A stretch of 64,000 nt of DNA, taken from Luteimonas terrae. GTDB lineage: Bacteria; Pseudomonadota; Gammaproteobacteria; Xanthomonadales; Xanthomonadaceae. The notes beneath the pieces are model-generated. The model was not told the DNA's origin and searched no databases. It saw only the letters and a program-made list of their open reading frames with translations. The stretch spans positions 1,488,001-1,552,000 of the forward strand of contig NZ_SMTG01000002.1 of the NCBI RefSeq assembly GCF_004358165.1, read 5' to 3'. The translations under genes were made by a program, and so were the position numbers. Positions within the stretch are counted from its first letter, which is position 1; every line of letters begins with the position of its first letter. Shown in pieces: positions 36,875 to 45,856 of the stretch.

Positions 36875-39862
36875 ATGATGGCTTTGAAGACCAGCAAGCT
36901 GCGCGACGCGATCACGTTCGCGATCGTCGTGGGTGGCGCAGTGGGTGGTGCCGCACATGCGCAGGGTGTGCCTGCCAGCAGCAACACGACGGAAGGGGCG
37001 ACGAACCTCGACCGTATCCAGGTGACCGGTTCGCGTATCCGTCAGGTCGACACCGAGACGGCACAGCCCGTGCTGTTGATCGATCGCGCTTCGATCGAAA
37101 AGCAGGGCTTCCAGTCCGTCGCTGACATCCTGCAGAACATTTCCGCTGCCGGCGCACCGCCGATCAGTCGCGCCTCCCCGCTCTCGGCCGGTGAGGCCGC
37201 CGGCGGCGTGTACATCAGCCTCCGCAATCTTGGCGCCGAACGCACTCTGGTGCTGGTCAACGGCCGTCGCATGCCGATCACCACCAGCGGTCTGGCCGAC
37301 ATCTCCGCAATTCCGGCGGTCGCGGTCGAACGCATCGAAGTCCTGAAGGACGGTGCTTCGTCGATCTATGGTTCAGACGCGATCGGCGGCGTGGTCAACA
37401 TCATCACCCGCAGCAACTACGAAGGCGCTTCCGCGTCGGCTTACTACGGCCAGTACAGCGAGGGCGACGGCGCGATCACCAATGGCGATTTCGTCATGGG
37501 CTTCTCGGGCGACCGTGGCTCGGTCACGATCGCTGCCGAGTGGGGCAAGGAAGACGAGGTCAAGGCAAGCGACCGCCCCTACAGCGCATTCCCCCGCTCC
37601 GATCTCCACCCGACAGATGGCTGGACCACGGTCGGCCAGTTCGGTGGTTTCGTCACGACCGCTTCCACCATGGTGCCCGGCCTGCCTGCCGGCACGCGCG
37701 TCGTGCTGCGTGAGGGTGGCAACCCGCGCGTCATCACCGACTACATCCGTCAGGACATCAACACTGGTGGCTGCACCACGGCGGGTTGCACGCCGGGTTC
37801 GACGTTGCACAAGTCGAACACCAATCTGCAGACCGACCTGCGCACGCCCGTCGAGCGTCGTGGCCTGTTCGTCGATACCAACTACGACCTGACCGACAAC
37901 CTCGCCCTGCGCAGCAATTTCCTGTACAGCTACCGCGATGCGCAGCGTACCGTCGCCGGTTATCCGATGCAGGCGGCGAGCTTCGCGACGCCGATGTCCG
38001 GCCAGAGCTACTTCAATCCGACCGGTGCAACGATCAGCAACTGGTGGCGCCGTGCTTGGGAAGTGCCGCGCGTCAGCCGCGCAGAGCAGACGACCTACCG
38101 GTTCTCGACGGCGCTCGAGGGCAGCTTCGAGGTAGGCGAGCGCTTCTTCGACTGGGACGTCGGCTACCAGTTCTCCAAGAGCAACTCGCTGCAGTCCTCG
38201 TACGGCAACCTCAACGTGCCTCGCGTGCGTCTGGCAGTCGGCCCGTCCTACGTGAATGCGCAGGGACAGCTGGTCTGTGGAACGCCCGCCACGGGCACGG
38301 CAGCGGCGACCGTCGTCACTGGATGCGTGCCTTGGAACCCGTATCTGCCGTTCGGAACCGTCGGCCCGGGCGGCCTGACCGACAACAAGGCGCTGCAGGA
38401 CTACCTCTTCCAGGAAGAGCATGCGACGGGCGAGACCAAGACCGAGGTGTTCAATGCGAACATCGCCGGCTCGCTCTTTACTTTGCCCGCCGGCGATCTC
38501 GGGTTCGCGGTCGGCGTCGAGACCCGCAAGGAAAGCGGCACGTTCGTTCCCGACGCGCTTGCGGTTACCGGTGACTCCACCAACCTGGCTTCGGGCCCGA
38601 CTGGCGGCAGCTACCGCGTGAACGAAGTCTTCGCGGAGCTCGAAGTGCCGGTGCTGGCCGACATGCCTTTCGCGCAGGAACTGACGCTGAGCCTCGCAAG
38701 CCGCTATTCGGACTACGACACGTTCGGCGATACCACCAACAACAAGCTCGGCATCAAGTGGAAGCCGTTTGACTCGCTGTTGCTGCGCGGCACCGTCGCC
38801 GATGGCTTCCGTGCGCCCACCATCCAGAATTTGTTCGGTGGCGGATCGCAGACGTTTGTTGCGTTTACCGATCCCTGCGACACCAACTTCGGCAGCTCGT
38901 CCTCCAACGCGACGACGCGCGCGAACTGCGTCGCGGCGATGGGCGCGCTTGCGAACTCTTATCGTCAGATCGGTCAGGGTTTCGTCCCGGTGAACGCTGG
39001 CAACCAGCAGACGCCGGTTGCGTTCACCCAAGGATCCAACCCGCTGCTGACGCCCGAGGTTTCGGTCTCCCAGACGATCGGCGCTGTGTGGAGCCCCACC
39101 TTCGTCGAGGGTCTGAACATCGCGCTCGATTGGTGGAAGATCCGCATCGCCGAGACGATCGTCCAGGACTCCCCGACCGCAATCCTCAACGACTGCTACA
39201 TCAATGGCATCACCAGCCGTTGCTCGCCGCAGTTGTTCACCCGAGACCCCGCGCTCGGCTACATCAACTTCATGCAGTACGGCAACCGTAATGCGGGCTT
39301 CCGCAAGGCCGAAGGTTTCGATCTCGATGTGTCCTACCGGATGAGCACCGATTTCGGCAACTTCTCCTTCACGTCCAGCAGCACGTACACCGCCAAGGAC
39401 TACTTCGTCAGCACGAACGACCCGCGCCTCCCGCTGTCGGGCGTCGGGTTCACCAGCCAGTTCCGGATCCGCTCCAACACCGGCGTGAGCTGGGACATGG
39501 GTGACTTCGGCGTGACCTGGGGCGCTCGCTACTACTCGTCGATGAAGGAAAACTGCACCTACTTCATCTCGGGCTCGACCGAGCCGAATCTGGAGTGCAA
39601 CGAGATCACGTTCGCGCCGACCGGTAACCTCACGGGTACCACCAGTGCAATCAGCCGCCGCAAGCGCACCGGCTCGGTCACTTTCAACGACGTGCAGATC
39701 CGTTACAACGCGCCGTGGGATGCGACGATCTCGATCGGTGCCAACAACGTGTTCGACCGCGTCGGCCCGGTGATGTATACCCAACCGAGCTCCAACACGT
39801 CGTACTACGGCGGCTTCGACATCGGCCGCTTCCTGTACATGCGTTACACCCAGCGTTTCTGA
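36875..39862 (+). CDS. TonB-dependent receptor
   Basis: 995 aa from the ATG at 36875, just after the purine-rich GGAGAGAGAG; an adjacent ATG at 36878 is equally possible. The signal peptide ends near AAHAQG. The N-terminal segment LDRIQVTGSRIRQVDTETAQ includes the TonB-box-like region. The plug has LILVNGRR-type LVLVNGRRMPITTSG and RIEVLKDGASSIYGSDAIGG then VVNIITR. The C-terminal strand IGRFLYMRYTQRF ends in Phe. It resembles the large xanthomonad/Caulobacter group of receptors for complex carbohydrates or peptides. The ligand is unknown and no linked uptake genes are nearby. Confidence 0.92.
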   Translation: MMALKTSKLRDAITFAIVVGGAVGGAAHAQGVPASSNTTEGATNLDRIQVTGSRIRQVDTETAQPVLLIDRASIEKQGFQSVADILQNISAAGAPPISRASPLSAGEAAGGVYISLRNLGAERTLVLVNGRRMPITTSGLADISAIPAVAVERIEVLKDGASSIYGSDAIGGVVNIITRSNYEGASASAYYGQYSEGDGAITNGDFVMGFSGDRGSVTIAAEWGKEDEVKASDRPYSAFPRSDLHPTDGWTTVGQFGGFVTTASTMVPGLPAGTRVVLREGGNPRVITDYIRQDINTGGCTTAGCTPGSTLHKSNTNLQTDLRTPVERRGLFVDTNYDLTDNLALRSNFLYSYRDAQRTVAGYPMQAASFATPMSGQSYFNPTGATISNWWRRAWEVPRVSRAEQTTYRFSTALEGSFEVGERFFDWDVGYQFSKSNSLQSSYGNLNVPRVRLAVGPSYVNAQGQLVCGTPATGTAAATVVTGCVPWNPYLPFGTVGPGGLTDNKALQDYLFQEEHATGETKTEVFNANIAGSLFTLPAGDLGFAVGVETRKESGTFVPDALAVTGDSTNLASGPTGGSYRVNEVFAELEVPVLADMPFAQELTLSLASRYSDYDTFGDTTNNKLGIKWKPFDSLLLRGTVADGFRAPTIQNLFGGGSQTFVAFTDPCDTNFGSSSSNATTRANCVAAMGALANSYRQIGQGFVPVNAGNQQTPVAFTQGSNPLLTPEVSVSQTIGAVWSPTFVEGLNIALDWWKIRIAETIVQDSPTAILNDCYINGITSRCSPQLFTRDPALGYINFMQYGNRNAGFRKAEGFDLDVSYRMSTDFGNFSFTSSSTYTAKDYFVSTNDPRLPLSGVGFTSQFRIRSNTGVSWDMGDFGVTWGARYYSSMKENCTYFISGSTEPNLECNEITFAPTGNLTGTTSAISRRKRTGSVTFNDVQIRYNAPWDATISIGANNVFDRVGPVMYTQPSSNTSYYGGFDIGRFLYMRYTQRF

Positions 39863-39888
39863 TCGACACGAGCACGACCGCGACAACA

Positions 39889-39919
39889 GCACGGCCCCGA
39901 AAGGGGCCGTGTTTTTTTT
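39889..39919 (+). terminator. Strong rho-independent terminator after TonB receptor
   Basis: A perfect 9-bp stem CACGGCCCC / GGGGCCGTG with GAAA tetraloop is followed by eight T residues. It begins 27 bp after the receptor stop. Confidence 0.95.
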
Positions 39920-40201
39920 ATGCGGGCATCACAGCGTATGAATGGCACGACGATGAGGGACGCGCGAACGGTCACGAGTATCGGACTCGAGTCGCTTCGG
40001 CAGACGCAATGTCCAGGCGCTGGTGAGTTGACCGGTGGCGCCGCGTGCCGCCCGGGCTGTCGAGCGCTTGGCAAGGCGTCGAACAGTGGACTTGCAGCGG
40101 ACAAGCCAACAGGCGAGTCATTGCCTCCCGATCACGATTGTTTGTCGCGCGCGTGACATCCGCGCGCGCAGGGTGGACATCCCACGAGACGGAGCATGCA
40201 G

Positions 40202-40465
40202 ATGAGCAAGTCCAACCCCACGCGACCGGCGGCGCCGGAAGACGAGAAGGCGCTGCGCGATCATGACGATCTGCCGGACACCGACGGGCCGGCATTGCGC
40301 GATCCGCGTTCGCAGTCCGCGCTCGACAATATCGGCGTCGACGATCAGGCTGATCTGCTGGACACGGAACTCGACGACCAGGTCGGCGACCGTGATGCCA
40401 GCGGGCATTCGTTCGCAGACGATGTCCGCAGCGATACGGGCGTCGAGAACGGCGAACCGAAATAA
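40202..40465 (+). CDS. Small acidic hydrophilic hypothetical protein
   Basis: 87 aa, very rich in Asp and Glu, with no hydrophobic core. It starts MSKSNPTRPAAPEDEKALRD and includes VDDQADLLDTELDDQVGDRD. The ATG at 40202 follows GGAG by seven bases; an in-frame ATG two codons upstream is too close to that site. It is likely a disordered cytoplasmic protein, possibly stress-related. The family is not recognised. A stem-loop lies just downstream. The 283 bp before it (39920-40201) show only the upstream terminator and no convincing gene. Confidence 0.6.
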   Translation: MSKSNPTRPAAPEDEKALRDHDDLPDTDGPALRDPRSQSALDNIGVDDQADLLDTELDDQVGDRDASGHSFADDVRSDTGVENGEPK

Positions 40466-40474
40466 GAACGAGGG

Positions 40475-40505
40475 TGCGGGCCGGCAGCAGCGATGCCGGC
40501 CCGCA
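40475..40505. terminator. Long GC stem-loop between convergent small genes
   Basis: A 12-bp stem TGCGGGCCGGCA / TGCCGGCCCGCA with a 7-base loop lies between the acidic protein and the small membrane protein. There is no T-tract on the plus side and a weak one on the minus side. It may serve as a bidirectional terminator. Confidence 0.5.
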
Positions 40506-40510
40506 TGGCG

Positions 40511-40738
40511 TCAGCGGCGATAGAGCGCCGCGTTGATGCAGGAAAAGATGCTGACGACGAACCAGCCGAACGGGAACAGCGAGACCGTCAGCAACCAGGT
40601 GATGACGAAGGCGACACAGGCGGCGGCGAACCACAGGATCGCCGAGAGAATGCGGCCCTGAACCAGCTGGCCAAGGCCGGGCACGAAGAAGCTGCAGATG
40701 GCGGCGATGACGTTGCCGGCCGAACCCTGTCCGCTCAT
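40511..40738 (-). CDS. Small two-helix membrane protein
   Basis: 75 aa from the ATG at 40738, seven bases after GGAG. The N-terminus MSGQGSAGNVIAAICSFFVP is followed by GLGQLVQGRILSAILWFAAA, resembling the FxPGxGQxxxGR turn of TM2-like proteins. A second helix VAFVITWLLTVSLFPFGWFV follows, ending NAALYRR. Function is unknown; it is probably an inner-membrane protein. Confidence 0.72.
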   Translation of the reverse strand: MSGQGSAGNVIAAICSFFVPGLGQLVQGRILSAILWFAAACVAFVITWLLTVSLFPFGWFVVSIFSCINAALYRR

Positions 40739-40885
40739 GGGGAAACTCCGAAGATCGTGGATGGCGACGATCCTCGCGCAGCAATCTGAATGGGCGCGTG
40801 AAGAGTGCCAAAAGCGTCGCACACGGACCGCAACCCCGTTCCGCGGCACGGCGCGTTCATTCCCGCACTGCCCGAGGATGTCGCC

Positions 40886-43783
40886 ATGTGCCGTCGCCTG
40901 CCCGGTTTCAACATTCGCACCCTACTCTGCCTGATTGCCCTGTTGCCCTTGGCGGCATCCGCCCAGCGTGTTCCAACAATCGTCGCACCGCCTCTCGTGA
41001 TTGCCGACGCGGGCGACTCGCCCGTCCGCTTGGAAAGCGCGCAGCTTCATGTCGAAACCGGTGCCGGTGTCGCTCGCACCACCATCGACATGACCTTCCG
41101 CAATCCTGCGTCCCTCGTGCGCGAGGGCAATCTGCAGTTCCCGCTGGCACCGGGCCAACAGATCGTCGGCTTCGCGCTGGATATCGACGGCGCGCTGCGC
41201 GACGCGGTACCGGTGCCGAAGGATCGCGGCCGCGAGGTCTTCGAAACCATCGTGCGCGAGGGCGTCGATCCGGGACTGCTCGAGCACGCGGCCGGCGACA
41301 CCTTCCGCCTGCGTGTCTATCCCTTCGCACCGGGCGGCACGCGTCGCGTCAGACTGGTGCTGCTGGCGCCGCTGCAGCGCGACGGACGCGCCGACACGGT
41401 TGCCTTGCCGCTGTCATTCGCACGCGGGCTCGACCAGGTCGAGCTGACCTTGGCCACGTCGGCGCGGCCGAGCCTGACCGGCTTGCCCGGCCAGCCGTCG
41501 ATCACGCCGAGCGGCGACGGCTGGCGCGTGTCCCTGCGCAAGGCCGACCTGCCGCAGTCCGGCACCGCGACGCTGCGCGTGCCTTACACCCGTCGCCCCG
41601 CCGTGCAACTGGAGCAGCGCAATGGCGCGATCTGGTTCGTCGCCGATGTGCCGGTGGATGGCGGCACGTCCGCACGTGAACTGCCACGTCGCATCGGCCT
41701 GCTCTGGGACAGCTCGATGTCCGGTCGCGCACGTCCGCACGCACTGGAATTCACCCTGCTCGATGCCTACTTCCGCGCCGCGGGTGATGTCGAAGTCGAA
41801 CTGGTCCGTCTGCGCGACGTCGCCGAAGCGCCGCGCCGGTTCGGGATCCGTCGTGGCGACTGGCGGGCGCTGCGTCGTGAACTCGAGACAACCGTCTATG
41901 ACGGGGCCACTGCGGGCGGCGGCTGGACGTCATCAGCCGACATCGGCGAGTACCTGCTGTTCGGCGATGGGCTGTTCAATCACGGCGCCGATGCGTTCCC
42001 GGTGTTCGCGAACGACCAGCGATTGTTCGCGATACAGACGACGAGTGGCGATGCGACGCGACTCGCGGCACTGGCGCAGGCGCGCGGCGGCCATGCGATC
42101 GCCCTGCAGGATGCTGCCGCCCTGCCCGTCGCCATCCGGAGCCTGCTCGAGGACGCGCCGCGTCTGGTCTCGCTCGGCGGCACCGGCGCACGCGATCTCG
42201 TGGTCGAGTCGCACGTGCCCGCGAACGGCACGCTGCGCATCGCAGGCCGGCTGGACGGCGCACGCGCGGCGCTGCAACTCGACATCGACACCCACGGCCG
42301 CACGCAGCGGCTGCCGCTGACGATCGACGCGCACCGCAGCGCGCACGGCGCACTCGCGGTGCTGCAGTGGGCGCGTTTCCAGCTGGCGGCGCTGCAGGCC
42401 GAGCCCGAGCGCAATCGCATGCGCATCGCCGCACTTGGTCAGCGCTTCGGCATCGTCACGCCGGGCACTTCGCTGCTGGTGCTCGAACGGGTCGAGGACT
42501 ACGTGCGATTCGACATCGACGCGCCGGCCGCGATCGCCGACGCCGTCGCGGTTGCACGCCAACACGCGCTGACATCGAAGCGTCGCGACCGGCAGACGCG
42601 ATTGGACGCAGTGGCACGCGGCTGGGCCGAACGCATCGCGTGGTGGGAACACGAGTTCCCCAAGGACGCGCCACCGCTGGTGATCGCCGAAGAAGCGCGC
42701 GCCACGTCCGGCGCGGCGCAGTCGCCGGCCGCACCGCCCCCGCCGCCGCCAGCGCCGGCGATGGCGCCGATGCCGATGATGCGCGCCGACGCGGCGGAGA
42801 TGTCGCTGGATGCCGTGCAAGTGAGTGGCAGTCGGCTGCGTGAAGACGCCGCGGGACCCGGCACCCCGGCGCCCGCGGCGACGATCCGCCTGCAGCCGTG
42901 GCAGTCGGACGATCCGCTCGCGCGCCGCCTGCGCGAGGCCCCCGCCGGCGAGGTCTACGCGCGCTATCTCGACATCCGCGATGCCGACACGCAGGGCACC
43001 GCGTTCTATCTCGACGCCGCCGACGTCCTGCAGCGGCGCGGCGAACACGCGCTGGCCCTGCGCGTGCTGTCGAACCTGGCCGAGCTGGACCTCGACAATC
43101 CACACGTGCTGCGCGTGCTGGCCTATCGCCTGCGCGAACTCGAACGCGACGACCTCGCGGTGCCCGTACTCGAGCGTGTGCTCGCGATGCGCCCCGAGGA
43201 ACCGCAGAGCCTGCGCGACCTCGCGATCGCATTTGCGGCCGCCGGCGACCGGCAGCGCGCGATCGACTTGCTCAACGAGGTCGTCGAAGGCGAATGGCAC
43301 GGCCGGTTTGCGGAGATCGAGCTGACCGCGCTGGTCGAACTCAATGCCATCGTGGCCACTGCACCGTCCCGGCTCGACACCTCGCACATCGATCCACGCC
43401 TGCTGCGCAATCTGCCGCTGGACCTGCGCGCGGTGCTGAGCTGGGACAGCGACGACAGCGACATGGACCTGTGGGTCACCGATCCTGATGGCGACAAGGC
43501 CTATTACGGCAACCGCCTGACGCGTCAGGGTGCGCGGATGTCGCCGGACTTCACCCGCGGCTATGGCCCGGAGGAGTTCGCCCTGCGCGACGCCAAGCCC
43601 GGCACCTATCGCGTGGAGGCCAACTTCTTCGGCCAGCGCCAGCAACTGGTCACCGGCGCGACCACGCTGACGCTGTGGCTCAGCACCGGCTTCGGCACCG
43701 CTGCGCAGCAGGACCAGCGCATCACGCTGCGTCTGTCCGACGCGCGCGAGACGGTGTTCGTCGGCGCGTTCGAGGTGAAGTGA
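40886..43783 (+). CDS. Exported VIT / VWA / TPR-like / DUF2135 protein
   Basis: 965 aa. The signal peptide ends LPLAASAQR. The VIT domain covers about residues 35-165 (TTIDMTFRNPASLVREGNLQ). The VWA-like part has a metal-site DSSMS (LLWDSSMSGRARP) and LLFGDGLFNHG. A Pro/Met-rich linker near residues 610-640 leads to LDAVQVSGSRLRE, which looks like the N-terminal segment of TonB receptors. TPR-like helices follow (HALALRVLSNLAELDLDNPH). The C-terminus is DUF2135 (LSWDSDDSDMDLWVTDPDGD, GTYRVEANFFG). ATG 40886 follows GAGG by eight bases. The expected location is periplasmic or surface. Function is unknown; VIT/VWA proteins often mediate protein binding. Confidence 0.85.
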   Translation: MCRRLPGFNIRTLLCLIALLPLAASAQRVPTIVAPPLVIADAGDSPVRLESAQLHVETGAGVARTTIDMTFRNPASLVREGNLQFPLAPGQQIVGFALDIDGALRDAVPVPKDRGREVFETIVREGVDPGLLEHAAGDTFRLRVYPFAPGGTRRVRLVLLAPLQRDGRADTVALPLSFARGLDQVELTLATSARPSLTGLPGQPSITPSGDGWRVSLRKADLPQSGTATLRVPYTRRPAVQLEQRNGAIWFVADVPVDGGTSARELPRRIGLLWDSSMSGRARPHALEFTLLDAYFRAAGDVEVELVRLRDVAEAPRRFGIRRGDWRALRRELETTVYDGATAGGGWTSSADIGEYLLFGDGLFNHGADAFPVFANDQRLFAIQTTSGDATRLAALAQARGGHAIALQDAAALPVAIRSLLEDAPRLVSLGGTGARDLVVESHVPANGTLRIAGRLDGARAALQLDIDTHGRTQRLPLTIDAHRSAHGALAVLQWARFQLAALQAEPERNRMRIAALGQRFGIVTPGTSLLVLERVEDYVRFDIDAPAAIADAVAVARQHALTSKRRDRQTRLDAVARGWAERIAWWEHEFPKDAPPLVIAEEARATSGAAQSPAAPPPPPPAPAMAPMPMMRADAAEMSLDAVQVSGSRLREDAAGPGTPAPAATIRLQPWQSDDPLARRLREAPAGEVYARYLDIRDADTQGTAFYLDAADVLQRRGEHALALRVLSNLAELDLDNPHVLRVLAYRLRELERDDLAVPVLERVLAMRPEEPQSLRDLAIAFAAAGDRQRAIDLLNEVVEGEWHGRFAEIELTALVELNAIVATAPSRLDTSHIDPRLLRNLPLDLRAVLSWDSDDSDMDLWVTDPDGDKAYYGNRLTRQGARMSPDFTRGYGPEEFALRDAKPGTYRVEANFFGQRQQLVTGATTLTLWLSTGFGTAAQQDQRITLRLSDARETVFVGAFEVK

Positions 43784-43804
43784 CGCGATGGACCTGCACG
43801 CGGC

Positions 43805-44584
43805 TCACATCGCCGCGTGCAGGCCCGGCCACAGCACGGGCGCGGCCAACATCCACAGCGCCATCGCGACCATCATCAGGTTCTCGGTCAGCGACACGAA
43901 GCCCAGCGGCACATTGCTGCCGCCACCGACGCAGGCGCACTTGAGCGTGCGCTTCTCGAGGTAGACCGCCTTGAAGACCGACACCGCTCCGATGCCACCG
44001 ATCACGAGTGCGAGTGGCGCCGAGAACCAGGTCAGCGCGCCGGCGACCATGAGCACGCCGGCCACACCTTCGAGGAACGGGTACAGCGTGGCGTAGGGCA
44101 CCCAGCGCTTCGCCAGCAGGTCGTAGTTGAGGAACATGCTGGAGAAGGTCTGCACGTCCTGCAGTTTCAGCAGCGCCAACACGCACATGCTCAGGGACAC
44201 GAACCACTCGGCACCGCGGATGGTCAGCGGGCTGCCGGTCATGGCGTACGACAGTGCAAGCGCCATCAGCGCGGTCATCCCGAACAGCGCCGCGACCGGG
44301 CGATAGGTGGTCGCCTTCGGGTCGCGCACCTTCAGGCCGAGGAAGCGGCGCAGATCGTCATGGCCGCCGATGCGCACGCCGTCGATGAAGACCTGCGGTG
44401 TGGTCCGCACATCGTGTTCGGCCTTGAAGGCGTCGGTGGCCTCACGCGTTTCCAGCCAGTGGTCCTCGACCTCGTAGCCCCGGCTGCGCAGCAGATGCCG
44501 CGCCTTCAGACCGAACGGGCAGAGGTGCCCGGGCATCACCATGCGGTAGAGCACCGCGCGCGGGCGGGCAGCGGATGTCGTCAT
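43805..44584 (-). CDS. Glutaredoxin-MauE (DoxX-like) fusion membrane protein
   Basis: 259 aa. Residues about 8-90 form a glutaredoxin-like domain with single-Cys active site HLCPFGLKARHLLRSRGYEV and TTPQVFIDGVRIGGHDDLRR. Residues about 95-255 form a four-helix MauE-like domain, ending with the conserved TLKCACVGGGSNVPLGFVSL, a CxC motif followed by glycines. MauE proteins move redox equivalents across the inner membrane for disulphide formation. The start is at 44584. A 20-bp-spacer MerR-type promoter lies upstream, divergent from the MerR gene, so inducible expression is likely. Confidence 0.85.
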   Translation of the reverse strand: MTTSAARPRAVLYRMVMPGHLCPFGLKARHLLRSRGYEVEDHWLETREATDAFKAEHDVRTTPQVFIDGVRIGGHDDLRRFLGLKVRDPKATTYRPVAALFGMTALMALALSYAMTGSPLTIRGAEWFVSLSMCVLALLKLQDVQTFSSMFLNYDLLAKRWVPYATLYPFLEGVAGVLMVAGALTWFSAPLALVIGGIGAVSVFKAVYLEKRTLKCACVGGGSNVPLGFVSLTENLMMVAMALWMLAAPVLWPGLHAAM

Positions 44585-44629
44585 CGAAACACTCCTCTGG
44601 CGGCGCCTTGCCGGTGCCGGATGCCGCCC

Positions 44630-44661
44630 TGTATACCGTCCGTACCAGAGTACGGAGTCAA
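44630..44661 (-). promoter_or_regulatory. MerR-type promoter/operator for the glutaredoxin-MauE gene
   Basis: On the minus strand, TTGACT (-35, 44661-44656) and TATACA (-10, 44635-44630) are 20 bp apart. Between them lies the perfect 18-bp dyad TCCGTAC-CAGA-GTACGGA (44639-44656), which overlaps the last base of the -35. This layout is the hallmark of MerR-activated promoters. It drives the glutaredoxin-MauE gene, 46 bp upstream of its ATG. Confidence 0.85.
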
Positions 44662-44663
44662 GT

Positions 44664-45065
44664 GTGGACACGATGACGATCTCGGCGCTGGCTGCGTCCG
44701 GCGGCGTCGGTGTCGAGACCGTGCGCTTCTACCAGCGCCGCGGCCTGCTCGACACGCCCAGCCGCGGTGGCGGCATCCGTCACTACGGTGACGCCGATCT
44801 GCGCCGGCTGCGTTTCATCCGCAGCGCCCAGGCCGCCGGCTTCACCCTCGACGGGATCGCCGAACTGCTGGCGCTGGACGCGACCCACGACCGCGCGCGC
44901 GTACGCGCCCTCGCCGATGCCCGCATCGCGGCATTGGACGCGAAGATCGCCGAACTCCAGCAGGCCCGCGATGCGCTGGCCACGCTGGCACAACGGTGCG
45001 GACATGGAAAGCGCGGTCCCTGTCCGATTCTCGAGGCCTTCGATACGGGGGCCGGGTCGCGTTGA
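44664..45065 (+). CDS. MerR family regulator of the glutaredoxin-MauE gene
   Basis: 133 aa from a GTG at 44664, six bases after GGAG; the ATG at 44673 is an alternative. The HTH is MTISALAASGGVGVETVRFY with QRRGLLDTPSRGGGIRHYGD. A coiled dimer helix follows, then a C-terminal QRCGHGKRGPCPILEAF. Of the three Cys that bind Hg(II) in MerR, the two C-terminal ones appear present. The Cys expected near LLALDATHD is absent, so mercury sensing is doubtful. A different metal or thiol signal is more likely. The operator lies directly upstream. Confidence 0.87.
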   Translation: MDTMTISALAASGGVGVETVRFYQRRGLLDTPSRGGGIRHYGDADLRRLRFIRSAQAAGFTLDGIAELLALDATHDRARVRALADARIAALDAKIAELQQARDALATLAQRCGHGKRGPCPILEAFDTGAGSR

Positions 45066-45205
45066 TGCCGCCTGCCGGAGTTTTCTCCTGAATGCGCAGA
45101 TGCGACATGTCGAAAGACGCCGCCCTGATACGTCGTCCGGTATGAAGCTGTGCGGCACCCGCTGCATCGCCTCTCGCGCACCCGCGCCCCGACCAGGAGT
45201 CCGAA

Positions 45206-45577
45206 ATGCCCTACATCGACGGTTTCGTGATCGCCGTGCCGACGGCCAACAAGCAGAAGTTCATCGACCACGCCAATCTCGGCGATTCGGTCTTCATCGA
45301 ATACGGCGCGACCCGCGTGCTCGAGTGCTGGGGCGACGACGTGCCCGACGGCACGCGCACCGACTTCCGCAAGGCCGTGCAGGCCAGGGACGACGAGACG
45401 GTGGTCTTCTCGTGGATCGAATGGCCGGACAAGGCCACGCGCGATGCGGGCATGCAGAAGATGATGGATGGCACCGACCCGCGCATGGATCCTGAAAGGA
45501 ACCCGATGCCCTTCGATGGCAAGCGGATGATCTACGGCGGCTTCTCGCCGGTGGTCACGCTGGACGGGAAGAACTGA
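45206..45577 (+). CDS. DUF1428 family protein (YbaA-like)
   Basis: 123 aa. It begins MPYIDGFVIAVPTANKQKFI, a clear DUF1428 start, with FSWIEWPDKATRDAGMQKMM and DGKRMIYGGFSPVV at the end. The fold is a dimeric ferredoxin-like alpha/beta barrel. Function is unknown. The ATG at 45206 follows AGGAG. It is 140 bp after the MerR gene on the same strand; co-transcription is possible but not shown. Confidence 0.9.
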   Translation: MPYIDGFVIAVPTANKQKFIDHANLGDSVFIEYGATRVLECWGDDVPDGTRTDFRKAVQARDDETVVFSWIEWPDKATRDAGMQKMMDGTDPRMDPERNPMPFDGKRMIYGGFSPVVTLDGKN

Positions 45578-45803
45578 GCACAGACGTGGTCCGGATCAAG
45601 GAAGACCAACTCGGCTGAACCGTCTCTTGCGTCACCCGTCGAGTGCCAGCATCAAGCCTGGCGGTCGACGGGAGGACGATGCGGCGGGTCAGGATGCTGT
45701 CCCGACTTGCGTCTGGTTTTGCTTCCCGGCCAAAAAATCCGGACGCGAACCTGGGCGATGGCGGAAGCCGCATCGACCCGTGAATCCGTCGGGCTCACCA
45801 GCG

Positions 45804-45832
45804 AGAAAAAGCGCGCCTTGCGACGCGCTCTT
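45804..45832 (-). terminator. Rho-independent terminator after glycine-zipper gene
   Basis: On the minus strand, AGCGCG and CGCGCT pair around an 8-base loop (45810-45829), followed by TTTTTCTC. It lies 25 bp past the stop at 45857. The 226-bp stretch back to the DUF1428 gene (45578-45803) shows no other feature. Confidence 0.75.
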
Positions 45833-45856
45833 TCTTTCATTGATGACGCGCGGCGG

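Noticed and set aside
39920-40156. A 78-codon plus frame after the TonB receptor terminator
   Set aside because: It starts within the run after the T-tract, has no ribosome-binding site and no protein-like composition.
44664-45065. Calling the MerR-like gene a mercury resistance regulator
   Set aside because: One of three Hg-binding Cys is missing and no merA, merT or merP is nearby.
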